Positions 1-13,400 of a stretch of 64,000 nucleotides of DNA are shown here, piece by piece. Location of the stretch: positions 3,495,001-3,559,000 of the forward strand of contig JAULSR010000001.1 of assembly GCA_030512295.1 (NCBI GenBank), in the 5' to 3' direction. The stretch's first letter is position 1; each line of letters opens with the position of its first letter. The notes under the pieces were generated by a model. The model saw only the letters and a program-made list of their open reading frames with translations, did not search any database and was not told the origin of the DNA. This DNA comes from Bombardia bombarda (taxonomy: Eukaryota > Ascomycota > Sordariomycetes > Sordariales > Lasiosphaeriaceae). Both the position numbers and the translations under genes were made by a program.

Positions 1-3000
1 GTGTATCACTGCAGCCCGGCTGATGGCGGTGAGGCTGTATGTACAGTGCCGCAGCTACCTCGTGCAGCTCTCTTGTGCGTTTATATGTTGTCAAGAAGTG
101 AGAGGTCTCAGGTGGTGGAATCTGAGCCCTGGCCAACCTTATTCAGGCACCCTGGCTTGTCGCTGATACAACACTTGCAGGCTGCAGCGCTTGTCATGAT
201 TACATCTCTCCTCAGGATTTCAAAAGGACAGACATGACAGAATCGGGAAGAGTGTGCATGCAACCAGGCAAGCACCCTACCGTACCCTAAGTCCCTCGAA
301 GTGAAGGTCCCGTGGAATCCATGGAATCCGTGCACTACCAAGCGGCGCCGAATATCCAAGACCATGACTCTCCAAGACTTTAGGAGCTTGGGCACCTAGG
401 CGGGCCAGGGAGTGTGTTTTTGTGTCAAGCATGAACTGGAAGACCGATCACATTGCTCTAACCACGTGCAGCTACGTCATACCAGTAGTACGAAGATAAC
501 CAGGAGTCAGCAGCAGAGGTCGCTAGCGGCCCACGCATTGGGATTAAGAGACTGCCCAAACCCCCAAGCCCGGCTCAATCTAGTCCGTTTGCGAAGGGCG
601 AGATGTCCAGATCAGTTTTGAGATAAAAACTTTATTGGCACTGCATGTCGGTTTGGGAAAGCAATGGCGAAAAGGGACAACCCCCTTTTCCCCCACCGTA
701 TGAAAATTTTCCAACGTGGTATCGTTCAGCTTCCAGCACTTTGGTTAGTAGTATCCGTGATTCGCCCACTCACGAACTGATGAGCAAACCTCGGCTGGAA
801 GGGGGGTGTGCACATCAAACCAATCACAGTGATGTACAGGCCACAGACGCCTCTCCGTCAAAGCCGAACTGGCGGGTTCGCGGCCCTGCATGGGTGTTTT
901 GTGGAGGTGGAGACCGGGAATCTGCCTCCCTTGTCAGGGATGTTGTGAGAGGAAGCCTTCTAGAAAAAGTCGACTCCGCATGAACACGAGCTGCCAGCCT
1001 GCCATTGTCAGACGAGAGGTCAGGTGCGGCTTGCTGGCTCGCTGGATGACTGGCTGGGCAAGATGTGTTTGCAGCAGCAACCGCCGAGGGAAAGGGATAA
1101 AAGACAAAATCGACCAAAAAAGAAAAAAACCATGTCCGCACGACCACCTTGCTTTCTTGCTTTCCTGTCTCCCTGCCGCCTCCCTGTTCAGCTGGGCACA
1201 TTTTGCTTCTTTTCGCCAATTGATTTGCTGCGCACCTCCTCGGCTTCATAACCCCATATTCCCAGCCGCCGTCCAATCGAAGAAAGGACAGGACGGGAGC
1301 CATCCACCCCGGACGATGGACAGCGGAAAAGGCCGCGCGGTAGCCAAGGCTTCCCATTTGGACGTCTTGTTCTTCACCGACCTGTATGGCGCACTGATAC
1401 GAGTGAGTGCTCCTGGGAGTCCTCTTGTCGGGCCTGTTGAATAGATGCCACTTGAGCTGCGGCAAGACAAACGAATGCCTCCTTATCTAGACAGCCATGC
1501 ATGGCCAATGCAACCAGATGGGTCTCCACTCTGGGTTGATTCGTCGACCGCGTAAAGGCAGCAGAATAACATGTCTCATTAAACCCTCATTCCACGTGCC
1601 ACCACATATCGACTCAGTGAAGGTTTGCATGCCGCCCTGGTTGTCTCCTGCCAAGTTCAGGTCATGTTTGCGTTGGTTACTAACTCTAGTCTACACTAGG
1701 CACTAAAACAACATCGTTCAAGGCCCCCATGCCCACGATCTTCGCCCATGTGGAAATGATGTGCAGTGGGCCAAAGCGCCATGGAAGAGAACTTTGACTC
1801 TCGTTGTCAATTGTAGTATGGCGGCAGGGGTGGGTGGACGCTGTTTGCTATCGATTCGACAACACAAACTCGTGCAACATCACGGTTGGATATCGTCATT
1901 TACATGTACTTCTGAGCGGCGCACATGTCATATTCGTGCGCGTGATGCCGATTGTTGCCTGCGATCGATTCGATTGAGTAGTATAGAAGTCGTTAAAAGG
2001 GAGCTCGAGAGGGACGCTCATCTGGTGTAGCGCATTGTGTCCAACGCACGAACTTGGGGCAATCGTGGTATAGTGGTAGGTATTACGCACACAGACACCC
2101 ACAGACCAATAAAATGGGCAAGCTACACATGTAGCATGGGCTGTGATGATTTGCAGAATCTTGATAGACTGGTGTGATAGCTGGGTGTCGATGCGGTATT
2201 TCGTGTGTAGCGCCAAGTCCACTTAGCAGTCAAGCTATATCAGATATACACCAAATTGTTACCAAACAACTCAAGCTCTCCAGTCCTCAAATACACTGGA
2301 ACTAGACATCTCGTCGGCTCATCGTGCTATAGACGCATTGGTATACTGCGCGTGGGGGTCCCCTTCCGAAGGACTTCACTTCCTCAATTGAACACCCCGC
2401 AGGGGAAAATGGTCTCTCGCTGCGGGGAACGGGATTTCGATAATAGCCTCCCGTCCATCGTCCCATTCGTGATCTTCCGGATGTATGACACTTGCCCCGG
2501 GGCCTGGGGGATGATGCCGAAATCACGATTCTGCCTTATCGAGCATCGAAGTTTTCACCAGGGTATCGAATGCTGTGTTCGCAAGACCCTGAGGGCTTGG
2601 GACTGCTCGCCTTCTTGGTCCTTAGTACTCAAGTCTGATAGCCAGAGCTAGTAAGAGAAGCGGGCAAGTGCAGACAAAGCAAAGCAGGATAGATTCTGCA
2701 GTTATAAGTCTTGCCTCACTGACGTGGAACTACAGAAGATAGAGAGGTAAGTGTATTAGCGGCCAATGTTTTTCGGAAACGGGTTTCGACATCGACATAT
2801 CCTGCATCCATCAGATCAGGCCATGTGCAACAGACAAGGACCATGACTCCGGGGCTGCGATTACAACTGCCGCGGGGAGATCGTCGGGACAGCCAAGTTC
2901 GATCCTTGATCCCGCGGCCGGATTGCTGATAAAGTTGCTTCGCATATTCGAGATGCAGCAGCAGGAGGAGGCTGGCAGCAACCATCCACGGAAGCTTATG

Positions 3001-6000
3001 ATAGTTCCGCGAGGCACGTCTTCAAGGAGTCGACTTTTCTGCCCGGCGTCATTCTCACATCGATGCTGAATGCACCTGCAACCTGCAAATGCTTTTGAGA
3101 TGTCGCACGCAGCGGCCCCTCCCGTCAAGGCCATTCTAGCCTGTTCCGGTCTGACGATGGTTGCATTTAGCACTGTGGTTAGTGTACATACCATGTCATA
3201 CCCTGGCGCACCTGGATGCCAGGCTACCTTAGGTCGGAGTAATGGAGAGACGACCTGTGACTTATGCGCCTAGTTGAAAGCGGTGATTTTCCCGTGAGGG
3301 ACAGGGCATTTGTTTGTCAACCGCGATAGCAGCGTTACCGTCCCAGCCTACGAAGCTTCCAGAGAGCGAGATAGGTACCAGTACAGCAGGTAGTATAAAC
3401 CCATCAATACGGAGTAGTATGATATACACGGCATTGGGCAGGATCGGGTGTGGGGGTTCGCGAAAGCCTCCCGACAGCATGAAGTAAGACGAAAGTACCC
3501 TCGCAACGACAGTGTGTAATTCATACTTGCTGTTGATTGTGCGTTGCAGGATGTGATAATATCACGCTGATGGCACGCGCCATGTACGTGCATAGGTATG
3601 TACATTTCGTCGTCAACTCGAGTTTTCGATATCGGAACAAGACGGTATGGTGCTTAGTTGAAATTGTTTGCAAAGTGTATACGAAGACTTCGGTATCTTT
3701 ATAGTGGAGTGGGCGCAGGAGATGTTGGGGTGGAGCTCAGCCGAGTATGCGTTGGCATACCAAAGATGATGCGACTGCTTGGCAATCGACTGCCATAAGG
3801 AGATAATGGGAGAGATGGCAGAACTCGTTACATCGGACGAGAATAATCTGCCATCACATATCAGTTGTTGCCAACCTGGAAGTATTCACCTGATCTGGCA
3901 GGGAGTTGTCTTGTAGCTCCGTCTTGTCCGCAGCAACTGTTGAGAGCACCGACCATGGACATTGAGTCACATATCTTCTTACTGGATATACGGACTCCGT
4001 TTCTGTATGTACACTTTTATTTTCACTGTGAGGCACACCCTGGAACCGACTAGGCGACCTGCTAGAGGTGAAACAGTCCAAGGATCGGGTAACGGCGCAT
4101 AACCCAATTCTTTGCAGATCGCCTAACGGAGATTTCGCCGTTATCCACTGAGAATTCTAGCTGGTGAATTTGTCCACGACATATATATGTCCGATTGATG
4201 ATGTTGAGATATCCCGGCCGCTTTCGAGGAACAGTTGGGCCATACAAAGATGAAGTGTAAGAGTAGGTGAACGGTCGTTGTTCGGAGCTTACCACTGCTA
4301 TAATATGCATGCGTTATACGTGTGACATACACCAGCCTGCCTGGGGTATTATTATAACAACAAAAGTAAGGTAGGTAGACAGGTGGTTGCCCTACTCCCC
4401 AGGGCCCTACTCCCCAGGTAGGCATGTACCTTGGAAGCCGATGGGGTTGCGCACGTGGACCAGCCCATGACCGCTAACTGTGTCATGGCTTCGGAACTTG
4501 GCGCCTGGCAGGACATGCGATATTCTTCAGGGTCGTACAGTTTGTTCCATTGACGGGCCTTCGCAGGAGGAGTGGTCAGTATCAGACATGGATGCAAAAT
4601 GCAATGGCGTTTGTGTTGCTCGGCAGAGTGCATCAATCACTGAGCGGTGTGATGTCGTGATCCGTCTTAGCTTTACGAGGGCTCAGCCTGCCGAAGAATG
4701 TCCTGTTCTAAGGACGACAGGCCGCAGCTTAGAAGATAGTGACTCTCTGCAGGGGCCTAGGCGAAGCCCACGCCGTCTTGCTGAGGTATTCTGCCAGTCT
4801 CGTTGGGTGTATTGATTATGGTTCAGGAGGTCGGCTTGCTGGAAGGAGTTCTGCCGAGACAATATCACAAAAAGCGCTGGAGCATTGCGATCATTGGGAT
4901 GATAAGATCGAGCCCCTGGCTTCCGGGAGGGACTTCCAACCGTCTTGCCGGGATTTTGCGACTAGACGCTGAGATTTATGTCCTCGTGACACATTTGGAC
5001 CACCCTTGCAAGTGCCGAGCACTGGTTCTAATCCGAGTGGCATTGCGCAAGAGAGAAAAGCGTTTGGTAGACATCCAATGAGGTCGCGATCCGGTAATAT
5101 AGTGCCATCTCCGACATGTCTCGAGATTCCACTGACTTTCGCTCCACTGAACGCCCGAAGCCCCGGCTCCCTCGGTACGGTCAATGTCTATAGCAGGCTG
5201 CACAACAGAGCGTCTCTCTGAGAGCCGATTGCATAGAGCATATGTCGCTAGGAGACGCGGAGAGACCCGATCTTCATGGCGATCAACATGGTGTTTCATT
5301 TTGTGATCCAAGGTGAGAGGCCCAACTGGATGGATGTGACACATAAAGACTGGCCAGAGTACAGAACGTGCCGAGTGCCTACACTACCACGAATGTGTGG
5401 TGGGGTGATGTCGATAATCGCTTGCGGCGTCGGGCTTGCTGGATTTGACCTCTTCCCCCTCCTCGCCCAATGATAGCAGACTCAAGATGAGGGGTCGAGG
5501 GGGTTAAGCTGTACGGTGTCTGTCTGTCTGTCCAAATCACGTCTGCGGTGGGGGCGGCGCATGGAAGGGCTCAGACAACCTTTGCAATGTAAGAATAATG
5601 CTTTGCCAGGACCGCCTACTCGTCAGGTAAGGTATACGATCCATACATGACCGTCTACACACTATTCTGTAATGTAGCACGAAGTCCCTCCCGTGTGTGC
5701 CCAGCTCCAGCATGCCATTGTAATGGGCGGTTGGACTAAGGCCGCACCGTCCGGCTGGGTTAATACTCCAAGTGCAGTGTTTAGACCTTCCGCATCTTGT
5801 CAAGCTGGCCAGATACCTTGTGCATCGTATCGTATTTGTCGGCGGCGTTACTCTGCATAAGGGCTGCAGTGTCTTGGCATCGCAGAGAACAAAAGCGAAG
5901 AGTTCCAAGTACTCGATCGAGGAACCGAGGCTCTCCGCATGCGCGGGGTTTTAGCATTGGGAGTTTCGAAGCCTCCAGCGATAGATCCAGGGACCCCGGT

Positions 6001-8699
6001 TTATACACAGCAGCATCATAACTAGCGAGGAGTACAAACAAATTGAAAGTGTCGGTGAATTCGGCCGGTAGCAGGTAGTACTAAAGGCCACTTTGGTTTC
6101 CCCGTTGTCGAATCTTGTTTGATGATTGGACTTGAAGATGAGGAAGCAAGAGGTGGAGGAAGCAGGTTACAAGTGGAAATGCCATAGAGACCCGCGAATA
6201 AGGATCACCGTCCGTTTGTCAAGGCTGCTGGTGTGGCCTCTAGGGTCCATAGTAGACCGTGCGTTGATGTGCCGAAATGTCGGGCTGTTCTGCTGATCAC
6301 AACAAGGAGACACCGCTTCGCTGATGACGGGATGGGAGAACCCGGGGGATTGGTGGCCTCTGCAGTCGAGTCTGTGTTGCCTTAAAGTCGAAATAGAAGA
6401 AGTGATTATCCGTGTAATCCGGGTTGTTATCGGGCGGCGACAAGGAATACATGGTATTCGTCAAGAGTCCCGTCTCTGTTTGAACTGAAGCACACGTCAT
6501 GCAAGGTGCTTGATGCTAGGTGCCGGGTCCCTGATGCCAGGGCAGCCTTCCTTGAGTTCAGCAGGGAACTCCACTCTCCGCGTTAATCAGTGACCGCGCT
6601 ATGTACCAATTTGCTCCCGTCGACGTTGGTTCCTATTGGTAAGTATCGTGATTAAAGGTGCCCATACGTTGCACTTTTTTATGATTGCTGAACGATGAGA
6701 TGACTCGGGCGTGGGTGCTGGCCCATAAACTGGTAACTCCAACCTCCTGGTCTGAGCCCAAACACAGGATTCAATTCAGGAACTAAGGGAGGTCTCCAGA
6801 GGGTCAACCTGGGACGGATGCCCGGCTCCGGAGGGATCGCCGTGGCTCCGTGCCTGTAACCCGCAAGTCGTCTTCTACGCTCGGCCAAGAAGACCAATTG
6901 CATCAGAGAATACCACCATCCATGGAGGGGTCAAGGAGCTGTGCCATGTGGGCAAATCGATGATGTGTGTAGCCTGTGGGACAGGGGCAAGCGCAAGGCT
7001 GCATTTCCCCCTCCCAAAAGGAAAAAACCAAGAACCTGGATCCGCTTTTATTTGTTCCTTTGCCCATTGCTCGCATCGAAACAATGCCGCTTGTAGCGGT
7101 ACTTTCGGTTGCGACATGCCGCGGAAAGCTGGTAGGCGAGGGAGCGCAACGCCCACGCCCACTCGTGCGGAGGAAGGAGTGCCGCCAACATGACCGCTGC
7201 TGCATTGGTTGGCAATCAGGACAATTGGGGCTTGCGAGCCTTGGAAACGATCTACCAAGCATTACGTGCACCTGGGTGGCTTATAACGCAAACGCGAACG
7301 CGGGCATGAAGACGGTTTTCTATCTGGCGTCGCTCCCTGAGACATGCGTAGTGAGGCGTTCGGGTTCGAGCTGGTGTCAATCAGAATGCGCTGCCCCGCC
7401 TTAGATAATAGAAAATGTCCGAGGGACGAGGGTGTGAATATAGCGTGAAGTGAGGTACGGCAACCGGCATGAGGAATTTAAAAGATATACGAATACAGGA
7501 TTTCGAGTGCTCGTCAAATATGTTGTAGTCATGCAGAGCGGTCGATTACCCCCCCCCCCCCCCCCCCCGAGGTCATGCTTCGATATGTCCATGGCCACGG
7601 CAAACTTCCCCAACCGCCCAAAGGGCAGAGAGAGTAGGGTACTTAGGCAGGAAACATGTAGTTAGGTAAATATGATAGGATATGTAACATTCATCCATGG
7701 GGATACGGCGACGCAGTTCGGAGGTGTGAGAAGGACAAGTAAGGCGACGAGGGCGGGCAGCAGGAAAGGAGGGCAGAATAAAAAACCGATCCTTGGTTTC
7801 TCGAGAGGCTTGGCTAGGCGTGAGGGGCGGGCTGCGTACCGCGTAGTAGAATATCAAGCCATTGTGAAAACTCTATTACTCGCTAGGCGCTCATACTGAC
7901 GTTGATTCGAGTCACACCGCCCGCAAATTCCGACGAGTCTTGAAGTCACCAGTCACGATCTGGAAAAAGGTACCTGATTTAGAAAGCGCGACCTAAGGGC
8001 CATGGCGCATCTTGGGAAAGCGCTCAGCACGGGCAGCAACGGGGCCTTTGGTCAACTGGTCTTTCTCGTCCCTTCCACCCCTCATTTCATTAGTCCATGC
8101 CCAGCGAGTGGACTTGTCGAGGGTCCAAGTTCTGGTGGAGACGACAGCTACGAATGTGACTAGGAACCTGGAAGTTACCACACGGCATGAGGGCAGGAGG
8201 GTACCTAAGGTAGGTACCTAGGGCGGCAACGGAAAAGGACGACAAAGTATCGATACTTAGGTACTTAAGTACTTGTGCCTCGCCCTGGGTTCCTGTACCT
8301 GACGGAGCCAGTCTGACCTCACTCCACAGAAGCGAGCTGAGGGGATACCTCTCAGGTACAACTTGAAATCCCTCCCTTTGCGCCATTGGTGGCAGCCAAA
8401 AGTTTGCTTCTTATTCCCAAAATTAGTGCATTTCTGTGCCTTCAAACTGCTCACAGGCCTGCATACCAACATTTCTGATCTGGATTAACTAAGGGAATCG
8501 GTAATTCTGCGTAGGAGCTGCAAAGTCGACAGATTTCCAAGCCTTCGACGACATTGGAAACCCGCCATGCGCAGAGACAAGGAAAATAAGCAAACATGTC
8601 ACTGAAGGCCTGGGTATATGGTACATGTCGACCACAAAGTACCTAGTACTAACACGAATAGAATTTAGCTCAGGGATCTAAGGTATCTAAGTCTTCCCC
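1..8699. other. Gene-free stretch, 8.7 kb
   Basis: I see no supportable gene here. Open frames are short (at most about 210 codons), occur on both strands over the same DNA, and match no family I recognise. No splice-linked series of conserved exons, no tRNA with both internal promoter boxes and no transposase or reverse-transcriptase motif was seen. Sequence of this length without genes contrasts with the compact right half of the window. It may be a decayed repeat, a regulatory region or a locus of non-coding transcripts. Confidence 0.5.
7549..7568. repeat. Homopolymer C20
   Basis: An uninterrupted run of about 20 C on the + strand inside gene-free DNA. Its length is probably variable between strains and between sequencing methods. 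Confidence 0.85.
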
Positions 8700-10439
8700 C
8701 TCACTCCGCCGCTCTTTCTCCAACCCAAAGAAAAAAACCTTCCAAGCCTCTCAGTCATCCCATACCTCGTCTTTTGCCAAGTTTCGCACTTCTGTACAGT
8801 AAAAGTATCCTAAGTTCAAATTTCCCCAACTGGTGCTGTTGGCTTCACCTGCCTGTCCGAGGCCGTTGTTTCGGTTTCGCTTCGTCTCGTGTACACGGGC
8901 AATGACCCAGTTTTCGTTACGGGTCCTCAAGTCGACTTAGGCTCCTAAAAGCTCCCCATTGCTCATTGCTCTCCAGCTCCCCATTGCCTGCTTCCCTTGT
9001 CCTGGCCATGCATCCCCCACCGTCACCCACACTAATTGTCTCCCGGCCTTACTTTCTGGGACGCACTTAATCATTACTGCAATCCATCTTGCCTCTTCGC
9101 CCACCACCCACAGCCATAATAACAGGAAATAAGGTTTGGCACGCAAAGCAAGACTCCAGCTGGCCTTTGGACGACATTACCGCCCGCCCACTTACCTACA
9201 CGTACGGTTCTGGACACATTGCGGCCGAGAATCGCAACCCGGTACGCTGTCCCAGAGGCAGCCCGTTGACCCGTTAGCCATCAACTGCACCCGGCGCATC
9301 ACCACCAACATACGGATACAGTCTACCCGTCCATTGACGTGAAAACCTACATCCACTATTACCTACCTGAATAAATGCGCTGTGCTGTGTGCTAGAGAGC
9401 GCTGCGTTTCAGAGCATAGCCCCCACGATTGCGCATCGCCCGCAGGCTTCAGCGCTGCCCCATCACCCAGCAGGTGTGTAGGTTCTGCGTCGTCTCGTTG
9501 GTTGCCAAGCTAGGTTGCAGGTTCCGAGGAGCTGCAGGGCAACACACTGTGGTGACGAGCGACCCCTCCAATCCAACCCAGGAGCTCGAACACCAGGCGA
9601 ACATCAAGCGAACTCCAGGCGCGCGCATTCGCATTTCCACCCTAAGCACGAAAGGGAACGACGGACGGAATAATAGACATAGGGACAGAAAGCGCGAGGT
9701 CGCAGTCGCAGTAGCAGGGGAAGAGGGACGCACGCCATTGCAGACGACAGAACAAGACAGGCAGTCGATGCCCATCATATAAAACAAAAGACGCCTAGAA
9801 TCTGCAGCTTGCGCCCTGCGGCCACCGAGGTGCCCCCCAACTACCAACCCTGGAATATACCCAAATAGGGCAACCTACTTGCATACGACCTGCCACCTCA
9901 TCATTCTGCCGTGAGCTACCGGACTATCGCAACACGGCCCATACCCGCCCCATCCTCCCAAATAATCGACGCAGTCGTACGTGCCTGTACCTGGGTCCTG
10001 CGCCGTACCGGTACCCCCAAGATACTTGTTGCTACGCGTAGACACGACTTGACGGCTGGTTCGTCCTGGTGCGCCTCGCTGCCCGCTGATTGAGATTGGG
10101 ACTCGGTCATTCATCGCCTTCCACACCCACCGGCCCCGGCCGTCCATTCCTTACTTCAAGACGCTCTCCCCGGATCCCACTCGTGCCCCGGACTCGACAA
10201 CTTCGCCTATATCTTCCCCACATTTGCCATCATCAAACAGGGACCCGGGACATAGTGCAACTTTCAGAAAATGCAGCGCAGAGATCCTTCTCCCAACATA
10301 TAATTCATAGTATCCCCCCTTCATCTCACCGTCGTGGCCGTATATCCCCATCTGCCAGACGTTCGGCTCAGCCAAGCCTTCTGCCAAGGGCTACTTATAC
10401 GGCCTCACATTCTGGGGATATTCTCTCCAGCCATACATC
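8700..10439 (+). promoter_or_regulatory. Putative promoter and long pyrimidine-rich leader of the phospholipase C gene
   Basis: The 1.7 kb upstream of the phospholipase C start is rich in C and T on the coding strand and lacks convincing coding content, as expected for a long promoter plus 5' untranslated region of a fungal signalling gene. The transcription start cannot be placed from sequence alone, and a non-coding exon or intron in this segment is possible. Confidence 0.35.
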
Positions 10440-13400
10440 ATGTCCATCACTACCGATTCCTTTCACCAGAAGCCTTCTCCTTCTCCGTCCCCTCCTACCA
10501 AGCCTCTCACAATGTCTGAGGATATCCAGTCACGGCGTTCGCGCCAGAGCCATTTTCGGACCAGCCTGAGGCTCCAGTCTCAAGTGACGCTCAACTCCCA
10601 AGTTACTCTTGTGGACTCTCAAGTTACCCTCGTCGACTCATCCGACTTGATGACCGCATCACCCGATGAGTCGCCATATTGGACTCCCACCTTATCACCA
10701 GAGACTATCGGGACTGGCATCACCACGAGCAGTTCTAGACAAGACTCACCCGAGCCCCTGGAGCCCGCCCTGGCACGGGTGTCGGATGATATAAGCTCCA
10801 CAGATGCTCCTTTTCAACTACCGGACTCAATCACCAGCCCCATACCCATCTGCCACCCCATATCCCGCAAAACTAGCACCGCTTCTCTCGGACAGGGTAT
10901 CCTCAGAAGCCCCGGGCCCACGGCGATGGGCGATGCCATGAAATCATCAAGTCTCATACGGCGTGCCTCGAACGGCATGAAAAAGGCTACCGGCTTATTT
11001 CAGCAAGCACGGCGACAGTCCTCAACGCATCCCAGGAGCCGGGATGGGAGTGTTGGACCAGGGGTAATCCGTGGCCGAAGGGGGAGCGTAAGCAATGGGG
11101 AGCAAGGCAGCGTCATCTTCGGCGACTCTGACGACGACTGTGCTATAGAAAAGGATGACGTGAACTCCTTCTTTGGTCTCGATGGTCCACCGCGAGACTT
11201 TTCTCCTCTCAACGCAACGGCTTCATACACTGGTTCTGCGTCGACGGCGGCGATTAATGCCGGGCCCGTCATCCCTTTGATGCTCCGGCAAGGCACCCCA
11301 CTGACCAAGATCGGTAAGAAGGATGCACGGAAGCGGATAACCATGGTTCTTGACTCAGATTCTGCCAAGATCTGCTGGGTTAAAAATCGGTCGTCAAAGT
11401 CCATCTATATTGACGATATCAAAGAGATACGCAAAGCAGAGGACATCCGCCAATATTTGCTCGACTCTAGGCTGGACGAGTCAATGGAGCCACGCTTCTT
11501 CTCCATAATATATTCTGTTCCAGATAAGGCCAACAAAGTATTGCACCTCGTCGCTGACTCAGAGGACATCTTTCTCAGTTGGACCAACACACTCGATGCC
11601 ATTTCCAAACATCGTCAAGACTTTGCAGCAAGTCTCATGGCTTTTAACGACAAGGCCATCCGCGCCTATTGGCAAAACGAAATGGCCAAGAAGTTTGGCG
11701 ATAAGCCGCGTACCCCAGAAGAGGAGAATATCGATTTCGTCGGTGTTGAGCGCATGTGCCGCAGCCTACACATTCATGTTCCTACACAACAACTGCGCGA
11801 GAAGTTTGATAAGGTCAAGGCCAGGAAGACCAGTTGTGCCGATCTACCATCTGGTCCCGTGTATAGCTCCCGTTTGGATTTTGTCGAGTTCCTCGAGTTT
11901 GTGCGATTGATGAAGGCGAGAAAGGATGTTCGCCCTGTGTATCGCGAAAACACGGCTGACATGGAGACTGGAATGACAAAGGCAGAATTCCTGCACTTCT
12001 TGCGTCATGTCCAATTCGAAAATGTTGACGAGGACTTGACATCTTGGGAAACCATCTTTGCTCGGTTTGCTCGCAAGGGCAAACTGAAAGATGCCGAAAG
12101 ACAGGCCAGTGGTGGTGGTGAAGAGGGGCTGACCATGTCTGAAGCTGCATTTGCGAGCTTCCTCACATCCACCTCCAACGTCATTGTCGCCAAGGAACCT
12201 CAAGAGTATAAGCTAACCCGGCCAATAAACGAGTACTACATTTCGAGCTCGCACAACACTTACCTGCTTGGTCGTCAGGTCGCTGGAGTGTCGAGTGTTG
12301 AGGGTTACATCTCGGCACTGATGCGGGGCTGTCGCTGCGTAGAAGTCGACTGTTGGGATGGCGAGAATGAGAGAGAGCCGGTCGTGATGCACGGGCACAC
12401 GTGGACAACCCGCATCTCTTTCCTCGAGGTGATCAAGACTATCAACAAGTACGCTTTTCTTACCCATCACTATCCGCTTTGGATCTCTCTCGAAGTCCGC
12501 TGCAGCCCCGCAACGCAGGCGACCATGGCGAAGATGATGATTGAGGTATTTGGGAAGAAGCTTGTCCGTACACCTCTCGAACCGGGCTCGAGCCAACTCC
12601 CCAGCCCGGACGAATTGAAGGATCGCATCCTCATCAAAGTCAAAAAATCGCAACCTCTGGAGGACTCGCTCAAGAACGGTGAGCGGTTTGGGCGTAGGCG
12701 TGGTAACAGCCTGCCTTCGCAATATCAGAGAGCCTTGTCGTTCGAGAGCGTGCCCGTACCTGTACCCTCGAGTCCCCTGCTGAGCCCAACTCCGCTCTCA
12801 CGCTCTAATCGTCAGATCAATACGATTACCGAAGGCCAAGTTCACGACACGCCGAGTAGCAGCCCTAGTGAATGCGAAAGCGAGAGTGAAAAAGACTCGG
12901 CAAAGAAGAGCAATAGCAAGATCAACCCTGTACTTGGAGACCTGGGCGTGTATTGTACAGGTATTAACTTTGAGGGCTTTGACACCCCCGAGGCAAAGAC
13001 GTACAACCACATATTTTCCTTCAAGGAACGAACCTTTGCCGAGAAGAGCCAGTCAAAGGAGGGGAAACGAGCCCTCTACCGCCACAATATGAAATACCTC
13101 ATGCGAGTTTACCCAAATGGGAGCCGTATTTCTTCCAACAATTTCGATCCGACCATGTATTGGAAGCGCGGCGTTCAGATGGCAGCCCTCAATTGGCAAA
13201 CGTTCGACTTCGGCATGCAGGTTAATCAGGCCATGTTTGACAGTGGCACAGACCAATCGGGATATGTTCTCAAGCCAGTTGAGCAACGTGAGATCCAGAG
13301 AATTGCCAACGCCGACGAGTACCTGGGAAAGCGACCTCGGAAGAATGTGACCTTCAAGATCGACATCATCTCTGCTCAACAGCTAATGCGGCCATGGAAC

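Noticed and set aside
824..1465. Overlapping open frames of 213 (-) and 184 (+) codons
   Set aside because: They cover the same DNA on opposite strands, have no recognisable domain and lack neighbouring exons.
2061..2090. tRNA-like A-box sequence (GTGGTATAGTGGTAGG)
   Set aside because: No matching B box or cloverleaf follows within 80 bases, so it is not a tRNA gene.
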